64,000 nucleotides of DNA from Dyadobacter sp. CY312 (GCF_021390535.1 NZ_JAJUXG010000003.1:558001-622000); one strand, 5' to 3'. Shown: positions 51,697-60,768, counted from the first letter of the stretch. Notes: generated by a model not told the origin, from the letters alone. Translations and numbers: made by a program.

Positions 51697-52356
51697 ATGG
51701 CTAAGGTTATCATTTTTGGTGTATTAGACACCGCCGAGCTGGCACATTACTATTTGCAGCATGACTCTGAACATGAAGTTGCAGCATTCACTATCAATCG
51801 GGAATATATCAAAGAAGAAACCTTTCACGGATTACCTGTTGTAGCTTTCGAAGATGTTGAGACTATATTTTCACCCGCTGAATATTCATTTTTTGCTCCG
51901 ATGACTGGGAGAAATATGAATCGAAATAGGGAAAATATCTACAATCTGGCCAAAGCAAAAGGGTATTCATTCATATCCTATATCAGTTCTCACGCAACTA
52001 TTTTTGATAAAAGTGTTGTAGGTGAAAACTGCTTCATTCTTGAAGACAACACCATTCAGCCCTACACAACCATTGGAAACAACGTTGTAATGTGGAGTGG
52101 AAACCATATCGGACATCACGGCAAAATACATGACCACGTTTTTTTTACATCACATGTGGTGATGTCGGGTCATTGCGAGATTGGATCCTACTCTTTTTTT
52201 GGTGTAAACAGCACCATTCGTGATTATACCAACATTGCTCCCGGAACGCTTGTGGGCATGGCTTCTGCCATCACAAAAGAGACTGAAGAATGGGGTATTT
52301 ATATTGGGAATCCCGCCAAGAAGGTTCCGGGCAAAAAAAGCTATGAGGCTTATTAA
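51697..52356 (+). CDS. PglD-like sugar N-acyltransferase (left-handed beta-helix)
   Basis: The 219-residue protein has an N-terminal Rossmann-like part (MAKVIIFGVLDTAELAHYY) as in PglD/NeuD proteins and a C-terminal hexapeptide-repeat beta helix (about 95-210) with GHHGKIHDHVFF near 148-160, where a histidine is the likely catalytic base. Such enzymes transfer acetyl or other acyl groups from CoA to the amine of nucleotide-linked deoxyamino sugars. Together with the DegT aminotransferase and WbqC genes it forms an amino-sugar module. The helix ends in IGNPAKKVPGK, a normal family ending. Confidence 0.85.
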   Translation: MAKVIIFGVLDTAELAHYYLQHDSEHEVAAFTINREYIKEETFHGLPVVAFEDVETIFSPAEYSFFAPMTGRNMNRNRENIYNLAKAKGYSFISYISSHATIFDKSVVGENCFILEDNTIQPYTTIGNNVVMWSGNHIGHHGKIHDHVFFTSHVVMSGHCEIGSYSFFGVNSTIRDYTNIAPGTLVGMASAITKETEEWGIYIGNPAKKVPGKKSYEAY

Positions 52357-52411
52357 GACAGGTTTGAAGCCGACGACCATGTAATATTGATCATAGCAAC
52401 AAATTGAATTA

Positions 52412-53632
52412 ATGGAACATCAGAAGATATTATTTGTAAGTCATGATGCCAATCGGGCGGGAAGCCAACTTTTGCTATTGCAATTGCTGCGACTGCTGAA
52501 AGAACGGGGTGTACCCATGCACCTGCTGCTATGCAGTGGCGGTGCCCTGGAAGACGACTTTGCCAAGGTGACGACAATTACCCGGCTGTATCAAAATGAT
52601 CATGTTTCGCCGTATTTCATTCCGGGTAAAATTCTTAAGAAAATTAACCTGCATAAGTTATACGAGGAGCATTCCGCACAACGCGAAAATGATCGGGTAA
52701 CCAGCGAGCTGGAAGCACAAAATATTGGCCTTGTTTTTGTGAATTCCATCGCGAATGCCGCCGTTTATTACGAAACGCTCCGTTTCCTGCATCATCTCCC
52801 AATGGTGTTATTTGTGCATGAGCTTGCCATGTCGGCCCGCATTTACACACACGAAAAGCATTTGAACTTTCTTCTTAAAAAGACGGATCATCTGATTGCA
52901 GTTTCCAAAGCAGTTGCTAATTATTACGTAAAAAAATATGATTTCCCGATCCAGCACGTCAGCACATTTACGCTGATTGATCACGATCATATCGACCATA
53001 AACTCAAACTTGTTCAGTCTGATATTCTCGAAAAAACATACCGTGTACCAGATGACGCCATTGTGATAGGCGGCTGCGGCAATGCTGAATGGAGAAAAGG
53101 AAACGACCTTTTTAACTGGATAGCGCGTAATGTAATTTCAAAAACAGCTCCGTTACCCGTTTTCTTTGTGTGGATTGGCGCCGGTCCGCAGCACGAGATT
53201 TATGAACTGATAGAAAGCGATATTCGCCTGATGGGGCTCTCGGACCGCATTATTCTGATTCCCCCTACTCCGCAGGCACTTGATTATATCAACCGTTTCG
53301 ACATCCTGCTACTCAGTTCCAGAGAAGATCCATATCCATTGGTGGTTCTGGAAGCTGCTTTGCAGGAAATTCCTGTGGTTTGCTTTGAAGACGCAGGCGG
53401 TGCGCCCGAGCTAATTGAGTCCGATGCAGGCTTTGTGGTTCCGTATCTGGACATCACAGCAGCTTCGGATGCAATTATTCAACTGGTGCTTGATCCTGCT
53501 CTTCGTCAGAACATGGGGGAAAAAGGACGTAAAAAAGTACTCGAAAGGCACAATACCGATAAAAGTGTCGGAAACGTTGAAGCCATCATTCAAAAGTACT
53601 TACCTTTGATCGTTTCGGAACAGCACAACTAA
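52412..53632 (+). CDS. Glycosyltransferase, GT4-like
   Basis: The 406-residue protein has the GT-B fold of two Rossmann domains. The N-terminal half opens with ILFVSHDANRAGSQLLLLQLL, the acceptor side; the C-terminal half has the donor-binding region SSREDPYPLVVLEAALQ with the conserved Glu and then VVCFEDAGGAPELIE. It should add a sugar from a nucleotide donor to the growing glycan at the cytoplasmic face. Its stop codon shares one base with the next start (TAATG at 53630), so translation is coupled. The sugar transferred cannot be told. Confidence 0.88.
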   Translation: MEHQKILFVSHDANRAGSQLLLLQLLRLLKERGVPMHLLLCSGGALEDDFAKVTTITRLYQNDHVSPYFIPGKILKKINLHKLYEEHSAQRENDRVTSELEAQNIGLVFVNSIANAAVYYETLRFLHHLPMVLFVHELAMSARIYTHEKHLNFLLKKTDHLIAVSKAVANYYVKKYDFPIQHVSTFTLIDHDHIDHKLKLVQSDILEKTYRVPDDAIVIGGCGNAEWRKGNDLFNWIARNVISKTAPLPVFFVWIGAGPQHEIYELIESDIRLMGLSDRIILIPPTPQALDYINRFDILLLSSREDPYPLVVLEAALQEIPVVCFEDAGGAPELIESDAGFVVPYLDITAASDAIIQLVLDPALRQNMGEKGRKKVLERHNTDKSVGNVEAIIQKYLPLIVSEQHN

Positions 53633-54615
53633 TGACCATTGTTTTTACCATTTGTTCAATAAATTATTTGGCCCAGGCCCGCACGCTGGGAGACTCGCTA
53701 AAATCGACAAACCCGGATGTTAAATTTTTCATAGGGCTGGTTGATATTCTCGAAGGCGTGAGCTTCGACGCGTCATTTACACCTGAATATCCAATGATCG
53801 AAATTGACAAAATCGGCATTGAAGGTTTTGATGAAATGGCCGGGAGATATGATATAACTGAGTTGAACACGGCGGTAAAACCTTTTTACTTTACATACTT
53901 TTTTAAAAAGTATCCTGAGGCACAAAATGTGATCTATCTGGATCCTGATATTATTGTATTTCAGCCGATTACAGAGCTATTAGGTTCTCTGAAAAAACAC
54001 CCTGCCGTACTTACTCCCCACATCAACACTGCCATTGATGACCGCCTGAAACCAAATGAACTGGATCATCTGAATACCGGTATCTATAACCTCGGATTCG
54101 TGGCTTTTGCCAGAAGTGAAAAAACTTTGGAATACATCAAATGGTGGGAAGAAAAGCTGCGATACGAATGCCTGATTGATCTTTGTAATGGTTTGTTTAC
54201 CGACCAGAACTGGATGAATTTTCTGCCCGTTTTTATTCCTGACGTACATATAGAGCGTAATCCCGGATACAATGCGGCATACTGGAACCTGCACGAACGC
54301 AAGTTTTCCAACGATGGAAGTGAATATTATGTAAATAATTCCAATCCACTGATTTTCTTTCATTACAGTGGATATGACCCTGCAAAACCAGAAGTACTTT
54401 CCAAGTACCAGAATCGTTTTGAGCTGTCGGAAAGGAAAGATCTTACGGCGCTTTTCGAATTATATAAAAACAACCTTTTAGAAAACGGTAACTCTTATTA
54501 CCGCAAATTCCCTTGTTTTTATATCAAACCGCATCAGATAAAAAGATATCAGCGTGTAAGAAAGTGGCTTAAAAAACCATTTGTGCATGCTTTGAAACAG
54601 CTTGAAACGATATAA
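53632..54615 (+). CDS. Glycosyltransferase, GT8-like, with intact DxD motif
   Basis: The 327-residue protein starts with TIVFTICSINYLAQARTLGDS, the usual opening of GT-A-type transferases acting on nucleotide sugars. The metal/nucleotide-binding DPD is at 104-106 in VIYLDPDIIVF. LNTGIYNLGFVAF and CNGLFTDQNWMNF follow, the latter being a good candidate for the acceptor or catalytic region. The C-terminal 40 residues are basic and may lie on the membrane. The gene at 55390 is a paralogue that keeps the CNG..xDQ motif but lacks the DxD. The start is coupled to the upstream GT4 gene. Confidence 0.82.
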   Translation: MTIVFTICSINYLAQARTLGDSLKSTNPDVKFFIGLVDILEGVSFDASFTPEYPMIEIDKIGIEGFDEMAGRYDITELNTAVKPFYFTYFFKKYPEAQNVIYLDPDIIVFQPITELLGSLKKHPAVLTPHINTAIDDRLKPNELDHLNTGIYNLGFVAFARSEKTLEYIKWWEEKLRYECLIDLCNGLFTDQNWMNFLPVFIPDVHIERNPGYNAAYWNLHERKFSNDGSEYYVNNSNPLIFFHYSGYDPAKPEVLSKYQNRFELSERKDLTALFELYKNNLLENGNSYYRKFPCFYIKPHQIKRYQRVRKWLKKPFVHALKQLETI

Positions 54616-55383
54616 ATGAAAGAGCTGGTTTCTGTAATTATCCCCATTCCTGACCCAAACCTTAATCCTACGCAAGAAAGATTATTACGACATTGCCTGG
54701 ACGCGCTGGTTCGGTATCCTGTGATTTTCATTACTTATGAAGGTGCGGATATGAGTATTGTTAAAGAGCATAAAGAGGACGCGGATATTATTTGTTTTTC
54801 AAAGGAGTATTTTCAATCGCGACAGACCATGGCACGTTTGTTTCTGATGGAAGATTTTTACGAAAGATTCAGCTGGGCCGACTTCCTGCTAATTCACGAG
54901 CTAAACTCGTGGATAGTTAAAGATGAACTGCACTACTGGTGCAAACAAGGCTACGACTATCTGAAAGCTGCTCCGGTGGCTAGAAAAAATGAGACGCTTC
55001 CGAATCAGCTGGCTTTATTCCTTGGTTTGAAAGAAAATCAGAAAACAATAATGGGAAATGGATTTGAGGAAAATGGTTTATTTCTCTGCCACGTTCAACG
55101 CATGATAAAGGCGTTGAGAAAGAAAGAAAAGACAGCTTACCAATACCGACATAACAAAACGCTGGAAAACAGGGATGCTGTTTTTTGGGAGACAGAGGCC
55201 AATCGGCTCTGGCCGACACTTCGAAAGCCCAGCACTATTGTCCGGGACTTTTTCTGTAAATCTCTTTCCGGCAATAAATTACACCCGGATGGCAAAAGTA
55301 AACAGCTGCCTTTTGCTTTCACAGGCATCAACAATACCAATATAGACGATCTTCCTTATCAGGAGGTTCGCAGGAAGAAATAA
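54616..55383 (+). CDS. DUF5672-like protein, putative glycosyltransferase
   Basis: The 255-residue protein begins immediately after the preceding stop codon. The opening (LVSVIIPIPDPNLNPTQERLLRHCL) and the central FSWADFLLIHELNSWIVKDELHYWC with YDYLKAAPV resemble DUF5672 proteins, which stand among surface-glycan genes and are thought to be GT-A-like. A classical DxD is not obvious; the acidic HELNSW segment stands where it might be expected. It lies between the two GT8-like paralogues. Function is inferred from context and weak similarity. Confidence 0.65.
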   Translation: MKELVSVIIPIPDPNLNPTQERLLRHCLDALVRYPVIFITYEGADMSIVKEHKEDADIICFSKEYFQSRQTMARLFLMEDFYERFSWADFLLIHELNSWIVKDELHYWCKQGYDYLKAAPVARKNETLPNQLALFLGLKENQKTIMGNGFEENGLFLCHVQRMIKALRKKEKTAYQYRHNKTLENRDAVFWETEANRLWPTLRKPSTIVRDFFCKSLSGNKLHPDGKSKQLPFAFTGINNTNIDDLPYQEVRRKK

Positions 55384-55389
55384 AGAAGT

Positions 55390-56337
55390 ATGAATATTAT
55401 TTTTACAGTTTGCAATCGTACCAGCCTTTCCAATGCACTGGCCTTGGCAAATTCGGCCGTGCAGTATACGGGAAGCGTATTTTATCTCTGTTGGGTAGAT
55501 ACCATTGAAATTACAAACCTGCCTTCAAACATAAGATTATTGCCGGTTTCATCGGTTCAACTGCCGCAGTGGAAGGAAATGACGGCGCTTTATTATGATT
55601 TCGAATTATTGCCGGCTTGTCGTCCGTGGTTTGCAAAACATCTTTTAAACATTCATCCTGATGTAAATACGCTTACTTTCCTTTCGCCCACCGTGTTCTT
55701 GTATCATTCACTGTCCGATATTATTGCAACTGACGGAGGAATGCTCGTAACACCGCATATAACGGGCGCACTGGAAAGATCTCCGATACTGGATGATAAA
55801 AGAATATTAAATGTAGGTATGTTTCACGCAGGGAGCTGGACTCTTAACAGATCTGCACAAACCTTGCAATTTCTGGACTGGTGGGCAGAAAGAACAATCG
55901 ACCGGGCACAGTTCGATTTGTGCAATGGCATGTGTATGGATCAGCTATGGCTGAATTTTGTATTGGTACGTGTTCACAACGCCAGACAGCTCACCCATCC
56001 CGGATGGCATTATGGCTTACATTCGGTTCTGAATAAGGTAATAGAGCTCCGTGGCGATAAATATTTTGTGAGCGGAAAGCCGCTTATTTCTGCTGATTTT
56101 GCAGGTCTGGAATTTTTCGATCCGGTTTGGTCTGATCATGCCCCATTGCTAGCGCAAAGCGGGCAATTTAAACAGCTCTACGCTGATTATAAAAAGGTAG
56201 TAAATTCTTTCAGAAAAGACGTTCCTTTGGGTAAGCCAGGTTTCGGACGCATACCAGATATTAAACCAAACCGCTTATTACGTAAAAAACTGGCAAATAA
56301 TATTAAGTCGGTTACCCGCTTTATTGATCAGTTTTAA
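55390..56337 (+). CDS. GT8-like glycosyltransferase paralogue lacking the DxD motif
   Basis: The 315-residue protein aligns with the product at 53632: both open with I.FT.C, both carry a short hydrophobic strand near residue 100, ILNVGMFHAG against LNTGIYNLGF, and FDLCNGMCMDQLWLNF against IDLCNGLFTDQNWMNF. Where the paralogue has LDPDIIVF, this protein has LSPTVFLY (98-105), so both aspartates needed for metal and nucleotide binding are missing. It may be an inactive partner or have a changed mechanism. Frame and length are intact, with no sign of decay. It lies 6 bp after the DUF5672-like gene. Confidence 0.75.
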   Translation: MNIIFTVCNRTSLSNALALANSAVQYTGSVFYLCWVDTIEITNLPSNIRLLPVSSVQLPQWKEMTALYYDFELLPACRPWFAKHLLNIHPDVNTLTFLSPTVFLYHSLSDIIATDGGMLVTPHITGALERSPILDDKRILNVGMFHAGSWTLNRSAQTLQFLDWWAERTIDRAQFDLCNGMCMDQLWLNFVLVRVHNARQLTHPGWHYGLHSVLNKVIELRGDKYFVSGKPLISADFAGLEFFDPVWSDHAPLLAQSGQFKQLYADYKKVVNSFRKDVPLGKPGFGRIPDIKPNRLLRKKLANNIKSVTRFIDQF

Positions 56338-56352
56338 TTATCATAACATACT

Positions 56353-57228
56353 ATGAAATCCCTCGACCAATACACCTCAGAACTGCGCTCACTTGTATCT
56401 ACACTAAAATCAAGCGGAGAAAAATCTGTTGCATTTCCGAAACTTACCGTCATAACCCCGTCTTATAACCAGGCCGAATTTTTGGAGCGTACCATTTTGA
56501 GCGTATTGAATCAAAATTATCCCAACCTGGAATATATTATCATTGACGGAGGATCGACAGACAGCAGCGTGGAGGTTATTAAGAAATACGAACAGCACCT
56601 CTCCTATTGGGTTTCTGAAAAGGATCGCGGGCAGGTTCACGCCATAAACAAGGCTCTGGAAAGAGCAACTGGTGATTACATAAGCTTTCAAAATTCCGAC
56701 GATGTATATTTCCCTGATACATTTCATCGTTTTGGAAAAGCAGCGATGCAATCTGCTGACGATATTCTTTATGGCGATTTGTTTATGATCTCAACAACGG
56801 ACGAAGTTACCGAGATTTTAAAAACGACCTCATATAGCTTTGAATGCCAGGTTTTGGAAGGAATGCAAATCCATAATCAATCTCTATTTTTTAAGAGAGA
56901 TCTGGTAAAAAAATACGGACCGTTTGACGAATCATACCATTTTGCATTTGATTACGAATTTATCACCAGGTACACAGCATCGGGTACCACCACCGTCAGA
57001 AAAGTGGAAGGGCTCGGAGGAGCGCTGCGGGTGCATGCGGATGCTAAATCCTCGAACATTGCACCACTGGGTAAAAAGGAACATGCAAAAATCAAAGAAT
57101 TGTACATTTCCACGTTGGGCTCCCCGTCTCTCAACAAATTGAAGTATCTTTGGTGCAGGTTTCGCAAAATCGCCTATTTCATATTTAAGTTCGACTTTAA
57201 ATACATAAGTTACAGGTTATCCAAATGA
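56353..57228 (+). CDS. GT2-family glycosyltransferase
   Basis: The 291-residue protein has the GT-A fold opening VITPSYNQAEFLERTILSV near residue 35, then IIIDGGSTDSS and FQNSDDVYFPD, with the SDD aspartates as the donor-metal site. It should transfer a sugar from a nucleotide donor, in the cytoplasm. A C-terminal hydrophobic/basic stretch (FRKIAYFIFKFDFKY) may hold it at the membrane. Its stop overlaps the start of the next gene (ATGA), so the two are translated together. It has no frameshift or other oddity. Confidence 0.9.
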   Translation: MKSLDQYTSELRSLVSTLKSSGEKSVAFPKLTVITPSYNQAEFLERTILSVLNQNYPNLEYIIIDGGSTDSSVEVIKKYEQHLSYWVSEKDRGQVHAINKALERATGDYISFQNSDDVYFPDTFHRFGKAAMQSADDILYGDLFMISTTDEVTEILKTTSYSFECQVLEGMQIHNQSLFFKRDLVKKYGPFDESYHFAFDYEFITRYTASGTTTVRKVEGLGGALRVHADAKSSNIAPLGKKEHAKIKELYISTLGSPSLNKLKYLWCRFRKIAYFIFKFDFKYISYRLSK

Positions 57229-58553
57229 ATTGGAGTCTTCTAAATATTACCACCAACTTTCATAATCTCCGGTATTCCGTCGGCATCGCTATGATGTTCA
57301 ATGGATTTCCGTTGATATTTTTTATCAGGGATACTCTGAAATTTGGTCCCGCTAACAGCACTTTTACTGCTGCATTTTTTGTGTTGGCGCTAGTGCTTAT
57401 GCTACCTCCTCACCTTTTTAATAGATTCTACAAGCCAAATCCAATCTTGTTTAACCTGGGGGTAGGTTTTCTGATAATCACCTTATACTATTTCTTCTTT
57501 TTAAACTATCAGGGAAAAGCCGTTGCAGATATTGGTAATTACGTTTTCATGTTTGGTTTCCTGGTACTATTGCTCCATATCCCAAATGACATATCAGACA
57601 CGCTGGTAACCATTCTTTTTCTGATAGCATTGTTTTGTAACATCACTCTGGTTTACTCTCTTCTTACCGATCCAAACTGGGCACCTGGTATGAGGGCAGC
57701 AGTTAGTTTTTCTAACGAAGGGGCACAACCCGGCGGAAATCCTCACATAACTGCGAGAAACGGAGTAATTTGTATCATTACGGCTATTGTTCTGATGAGC
57801 AGATCAAGTAATGTTATAAGCAAAGCTTTTCTTTTCTTTTCTGTACTGTTTAGCTTGGGAGTGGTGGTATTGTCGCTTGCAAAGTCCAGTTATTTAGGGA
57901 TTGGTCTGATGGTAATTGCCTATCTGCTATTTAACTTTAAAATATCCAATCTATTTAAAGCAACTCTGAGTATTTTTAAATTCAGAAACCTAGTATTGCT
58001 GATATTGATCCTCTTGGGTATACGTTATTTCCTCAATCGCTACGGAGACATTTTCAATCTGTTACTTGGATATTATGATGTTTTTGAAGATCGTATCATG
58101 GACGTAATTTTCACATCCTTTGGAGTAAAACTTACCGAAACAGCCGATGTAGATGCGTCTGCTATGGGGCGTGTTGGAGGATTTGAGACATTTTTAAATA
58201 CTTTTTTTTCCTGGGATGCTTTTATGGGAAGAGGATTCAAGAGCGATTATCTTGATGTCCCGATTCTGGAATCCTTTGTGGCTTATGGCATCATTGGATT
58301 TTTATTCTTTGCTTCATTTAACTTTTTCCTGTTTCTTTTTGCAATCCGGGAGATTAAAACAAATACGACTGCCATTTCCACGACTCTTGCCTACTTTTTT
58401 ATATCAATCACCATTTTACTTATTGCAGGCGGACGCCCGACTGACATCGCATTCTGGTTTCCGTACCTGGCAATGATCCGATTCCTGGGAATAAGATATT
58501 TTAACAAACTCTCAGAGCCTGAAAATAAGGCTTTAACAACTGCCTCAGCCTGA
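57225..58553 (+). CDS. O-antigen ligase/polymerase-like membrane protein
   Basis: The 442-residue protein has about eleven membrane helices and a large extracytoplasmic loop at about 290-345 (ETADVDASAMGRVGGFETFLN), the usual position for the catalytic loop of Wzy/WaaL proteins. It also carries an earlier loop SFSNEGAQPGGNPHITARNG at about 163-182. It should polymerise repeat units or ligate the glycan to a lipid anchor in the periplasm. In an ABC-exported system a polymerase is not required, so ligation is the more likely job, but sequence cannot settle it. The start overlaps the GT2 gene by 4 bp. Confidence 0.8.
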   Translation: MNWSLLNITTNFHNLRYSVGIAMMFNGFPLIFFIRDTLKFGPANSTFTAAFFVLALVLMLPPHLFNRFYKPNPILFNLGVGFLIITLYYFFFLNYQGKAVADIGNYVFMFGFLVLLLHIPNDISDTLVTILFLIALFCNITLVYSLLTDPNWAPGMRAAVSFSNEGAQPGGNPHITARNGVICIITAIVLMSRSSNVISKAFLFFSVLFSLGVVVLSLAKSSYLGIGLMVIAYLLFNFKISNLFKATLSIFKFRNLVLLILILLGIRYFLNRYGDIFNLLLGYYDVFEDRIMDVIFTSFGVKLTETADVDASAMGRVGGFETFLNTFFSWDAFMGRGFKSDYLDVPILESFVAYGIIGFLFFASFNFFLFLFAIREIKTNTTAISTTLAYFFISITILLIAGGRPTDIAFWFPYLAMIRFLGIRYFNKLSEPENKALTTASA

Positions 58554-58611
58554 CAGATTAAGATAAAGCAATTCGATTTCTGTTAAAGGTATTTAAATTC
58601 ACATCCACTAA

Positions 58612-59658
58612 ATGAAAGGAAGAGTAGAACAACTCGATGGGTTGCGGGGGATTTTTGCCCTTCTGGTTGTTGCACACCATCACAATGCTTTCAAGGATTC
58701 GATATTTTACAATAACTTTTTTGTAATTAACTCGGACCTGTTCGTAGACTTTTTCTTCGTACTGAGTGGCTTCGTAATTGCCTTGAATTATTTCAACCGG
58801 ATCGACACCAAAGAGGATTTTTTTCAGTTTCTCAAAAAGCGAATTGTCAGACTATACCCGCTACTTGTTTACACCGAGATCGTTTTCCTGATTTTTAACA
58901 TTCTGGGAGATTTTAGTTCCTATAAGAATGTAAACAGTCTCGGAGCTTCCTATTATTTCTCCACTGTTCTCGACACGCTGACATTTATGGGTTCAACGCC
59001 TGTATTTGGATCATGGATCGGTCTCAATTACCCTGCCTGGTCTATCTCAGCTGAAATGATATCTTATGTGGTTTTTGGACTAATTCTGATATTTTTTCAG
59101 CGCAGCAAAATCCTGGCATTTATTATCACCACCATTTTATGTGGAGCCTTCATTATTTCCAAAGGCAATTACATGCTTGCTTACGATTATGGTTTCATTC
59201 GTGGGATATTCTGTTTCTGTCTCGGAATATTCACGTACAACATTCTGTCAAAAAACACTTTTCAGTTGTCGGCAATGGAAATTCCGTTTCTGGTTGTGAT
59301 GATCTTATTGATGTACGTCGTTCATCATTTTCAGCTTAACCTGTGGAAAATGGTATTCCCTATCCTTTTTTCTGGTGGAGTGATCATTTTTTGCAGTTCA
59401 ACAGGACTAGTCACAACAATGTTGCTGACCAAGCCATTTCAATATCTGGGACGTATCTCCTACTCCATTTACCTCAATCACGCCATTGTTCTTATTCTGC
59501 TGAATGTAATCCTATTCAGAGTTTTTAAACTTCCACATACCGAACCAATGATTGGTCTTTCTTTGCTCATATCGATGACCATTACCATTATTTATTCCCA
59601 CTTCACCTATGAATGGATTGAGAAGCGATTCAGCAACTATCTCAAAACCAAGCTTTAA
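58612..59658 (+). CDS. Acyltransferase-3 family membrane protein
   Basis: The 348-residue protein has ten or so membrane helices and the OafA/NodX-type motif QLDGLRGIFALLVVAHHHNAF at 8-27 with conserved histidines, then FFFVLSGFVI and NYPAWSISAEM. It should transfer acetyl or other acyl groups to sugar hydroxyls of the polysaccharide at the membrane. It is last in the one-directional locus, 58 bp after the ligase-like gene. No convincing terminator is seen in the 173 bp that follow. Confidence 0.9.
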   Translation: MKGRVEQLDGLRGIFALLVVAHHHNAFKDSIFYNNFFVINSDLFVDFFFVLSGFVIALNYFNRIDTKEDFFQFLKKRIVRLYPLLVYTEIVFLIFNILGDFSSYKNVNSLGASYYFSTVLDTLTFMGSTPVFGSWIGLNYPAWSISAEMISYVVFGLILIFFQRSKILAFIITTILCGAFIISKGNYMLAYDYGFIRGIFCFCLGIFTYNILSKNTFQLSAMEIPFLVVMILLMYVVHHFQLNLWKMVFPILFSGGVIIFCSSTGLVTTMLLTKPFQYLGRISYSIYLNHAIVLILLNVILFRVFKLPHTEPMIGLSLLISMTITIIYSHFTYEWIEKRFSNYLKTKL

Positions 59659-59831
59659 ATTTCGCACCTTCCATACGTTGATTTTCTTCCAATTATCAGT
59701 GTAAATTTTAAAACCATTTTGGCTTAACATTGGTTAGCCTTGGAGAAGATTACGCTTTACTTTACAGTCTTCCGCTCTACGAATCGGGTCTGATTATTTA
59801 GTATTTTTAGATAACATCAAAACACAAACTT
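59659..59831. other. Intergenic region upstream of thioredoxin
   Basis: A 173-bp stretch between the polysaccharide locus and thioredoxin. GGCTTAACATTGGTTAGCC is imperfectly palindromic near 59721-59740. No exact TAnnTTTG promoter is seen; TATTTTTA near 59802 is one base off the consensus. Confidence 0.3.
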
Positions 59832-60128
59832 ATGTCGACTTTCAAAGAACTCATAAACGGAAACAAACCGGTACTGGTGGACTTTTCGGCAGAATGGTGC
59901 GGTCCGTGCAAAATGATGAAACCGATCCTGGAAACTTTGAAGGAAGATCTGGGAGAATCGGCCACCATTATAAAAGTGGATGTAGATAAAAATCCATCGG
60001 CTGCCAAAGCGTACAAAATTCAGGGTGTTCCAACTTTAATTGTATTCAAACATGGTAAACCAATGTGGAGACAGTCAGGCGTTGTGCAGGCTGACCAGCT
60101 GAAATCTGTTATCAAAAAATATCTGTAA
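59832..60128 (+). CDS. trxA: Thioredoxin
   Basis: The 98-residue protein has the thioredoxin fold with the active site WCGPC in SAEWCGPCKMMKP and the cis-proline in IQGVPTLIVF. No signal peptide is present, so it reduces disulfides in the cytoplasm, taking electrons from thioredoxin reductase. The length is slightly short (98 against 105-110), the N-terminus being trimmed to MSTFKELINGNKPVLV. The pentapeptide-repeat gene follows after 22 bp. Confidence 0.95.
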   Translation: MSTFKELINGNKPVLVDFSAEWCGPCKMMKPILETLKEDLGESATIIKVDVDKNPSAAKAYKIQGVPTLIVFKHGKPMWRQSGVVQADQLKSVIKKYL

Positions 60129-60150
60129 CATCAGAAAAACCTTAAACTGA

Positions 60151-60714
60151 ATGTCCTTAATCCAAAATACCCAGTCGTTCCGTAACGTCGATTTCTCGGT
60201 TGAAACCATTCCCTCTGATGAATTTGAGCAAATACACTTTATAAATTGCACGTTTAACGAACTACTTTCCATCACTTTTACTGATTGCGTTTTTGACGAA
60301 TGTAATTTGAGTAACGTCTCATTTACACACTGCAAGCTGGATAACGTCATTTTTAAGAATTGTAAACTGACAGGTATTAATATCTCCTCAGCAAAGGATT
60401 TTGGCTTAATGGTAAAATTTGACAATTGTATCCTGGATTACGCCATCTTCGAAAACAAGAAGCTGAATAAAAGTAGTTTTGCCAATTGCCGTATTCAGGG
60501 AGCGGATTTTACGCAGTGTGATTTGTCCAAATGTAAATTTCATAATTGCGATTTCAGCGATTCCGTATTTGCCAATACCAATTTAGGCGGTGTGGATTTT
60601 TCGACCTGCAAATACTTCACCATTGACCCAACGATCAACAATATCAGGAAAGCTAAATTTCTCTCTTCCGACCTGGCAGGTCTTTTAACCAAATTCGATA
60701 TTATTGTAAAATAA
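60151..60714 (+). CDS. Pentapeptide-repeat protein
   Basis: The 187-residue protein is built of A(D/N)LxX-type repeats forming a quadrilateral beta helix: INCTFNELL, FTDCVFDECNLSNVSFTHCKLDNVIFKNCKL, then FANCRIQGADFTQ and CNLSKCKFHNCDFS-like turns. Phe or Leu at the inner position recurs every five residues over about 30-160. The end (SDLAGLLTKFDIIVK) resembles the C-terminal dimerisation part of Qnr-like proteins. Some family members protect type II topoisomerases by DNA mimicry; many have no known role. The net charge here is not strongly acidic, so DNA mimicry is only possible. Confidence 0.88.
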   Translation: MSLIQNTQSFRNVDFSVETIPSDEFEQIHFINCTFNELLSITFTDCVFDECNLSNVSFTHCKLDNVIFKNCKLTGINISSAKDFGLMVKFDNCILDYAIFENKKLNKSSFANCRIQGADFTQCDLSKCKFHNCDFSDSVFANTNLGGVDFSTCKYFTIDPTINNIRKAKFLSSDLAGLLTKFDIIVK

Positions 60715-60716
60715 AG

Positions 60717-60743
60717 GTTTGTTTGATCTCACTCGAAACAAAC
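60717..60743 (+). terminator. Weak AT-rich hairpin after the pentapeptide-repeat gene
   Basis: GTTTGTTT (60717-60724) and AAACAAAC (60736-60743) make an 8-bp AT-rich stem with an 11-base loop, just after the stop codon. It is weak and lacks a T-tract, so termination is doubtful. Confidence 0.35.
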
Positions 60744-60768
60744 TATCACAGTTTAATGATCAATTGAA

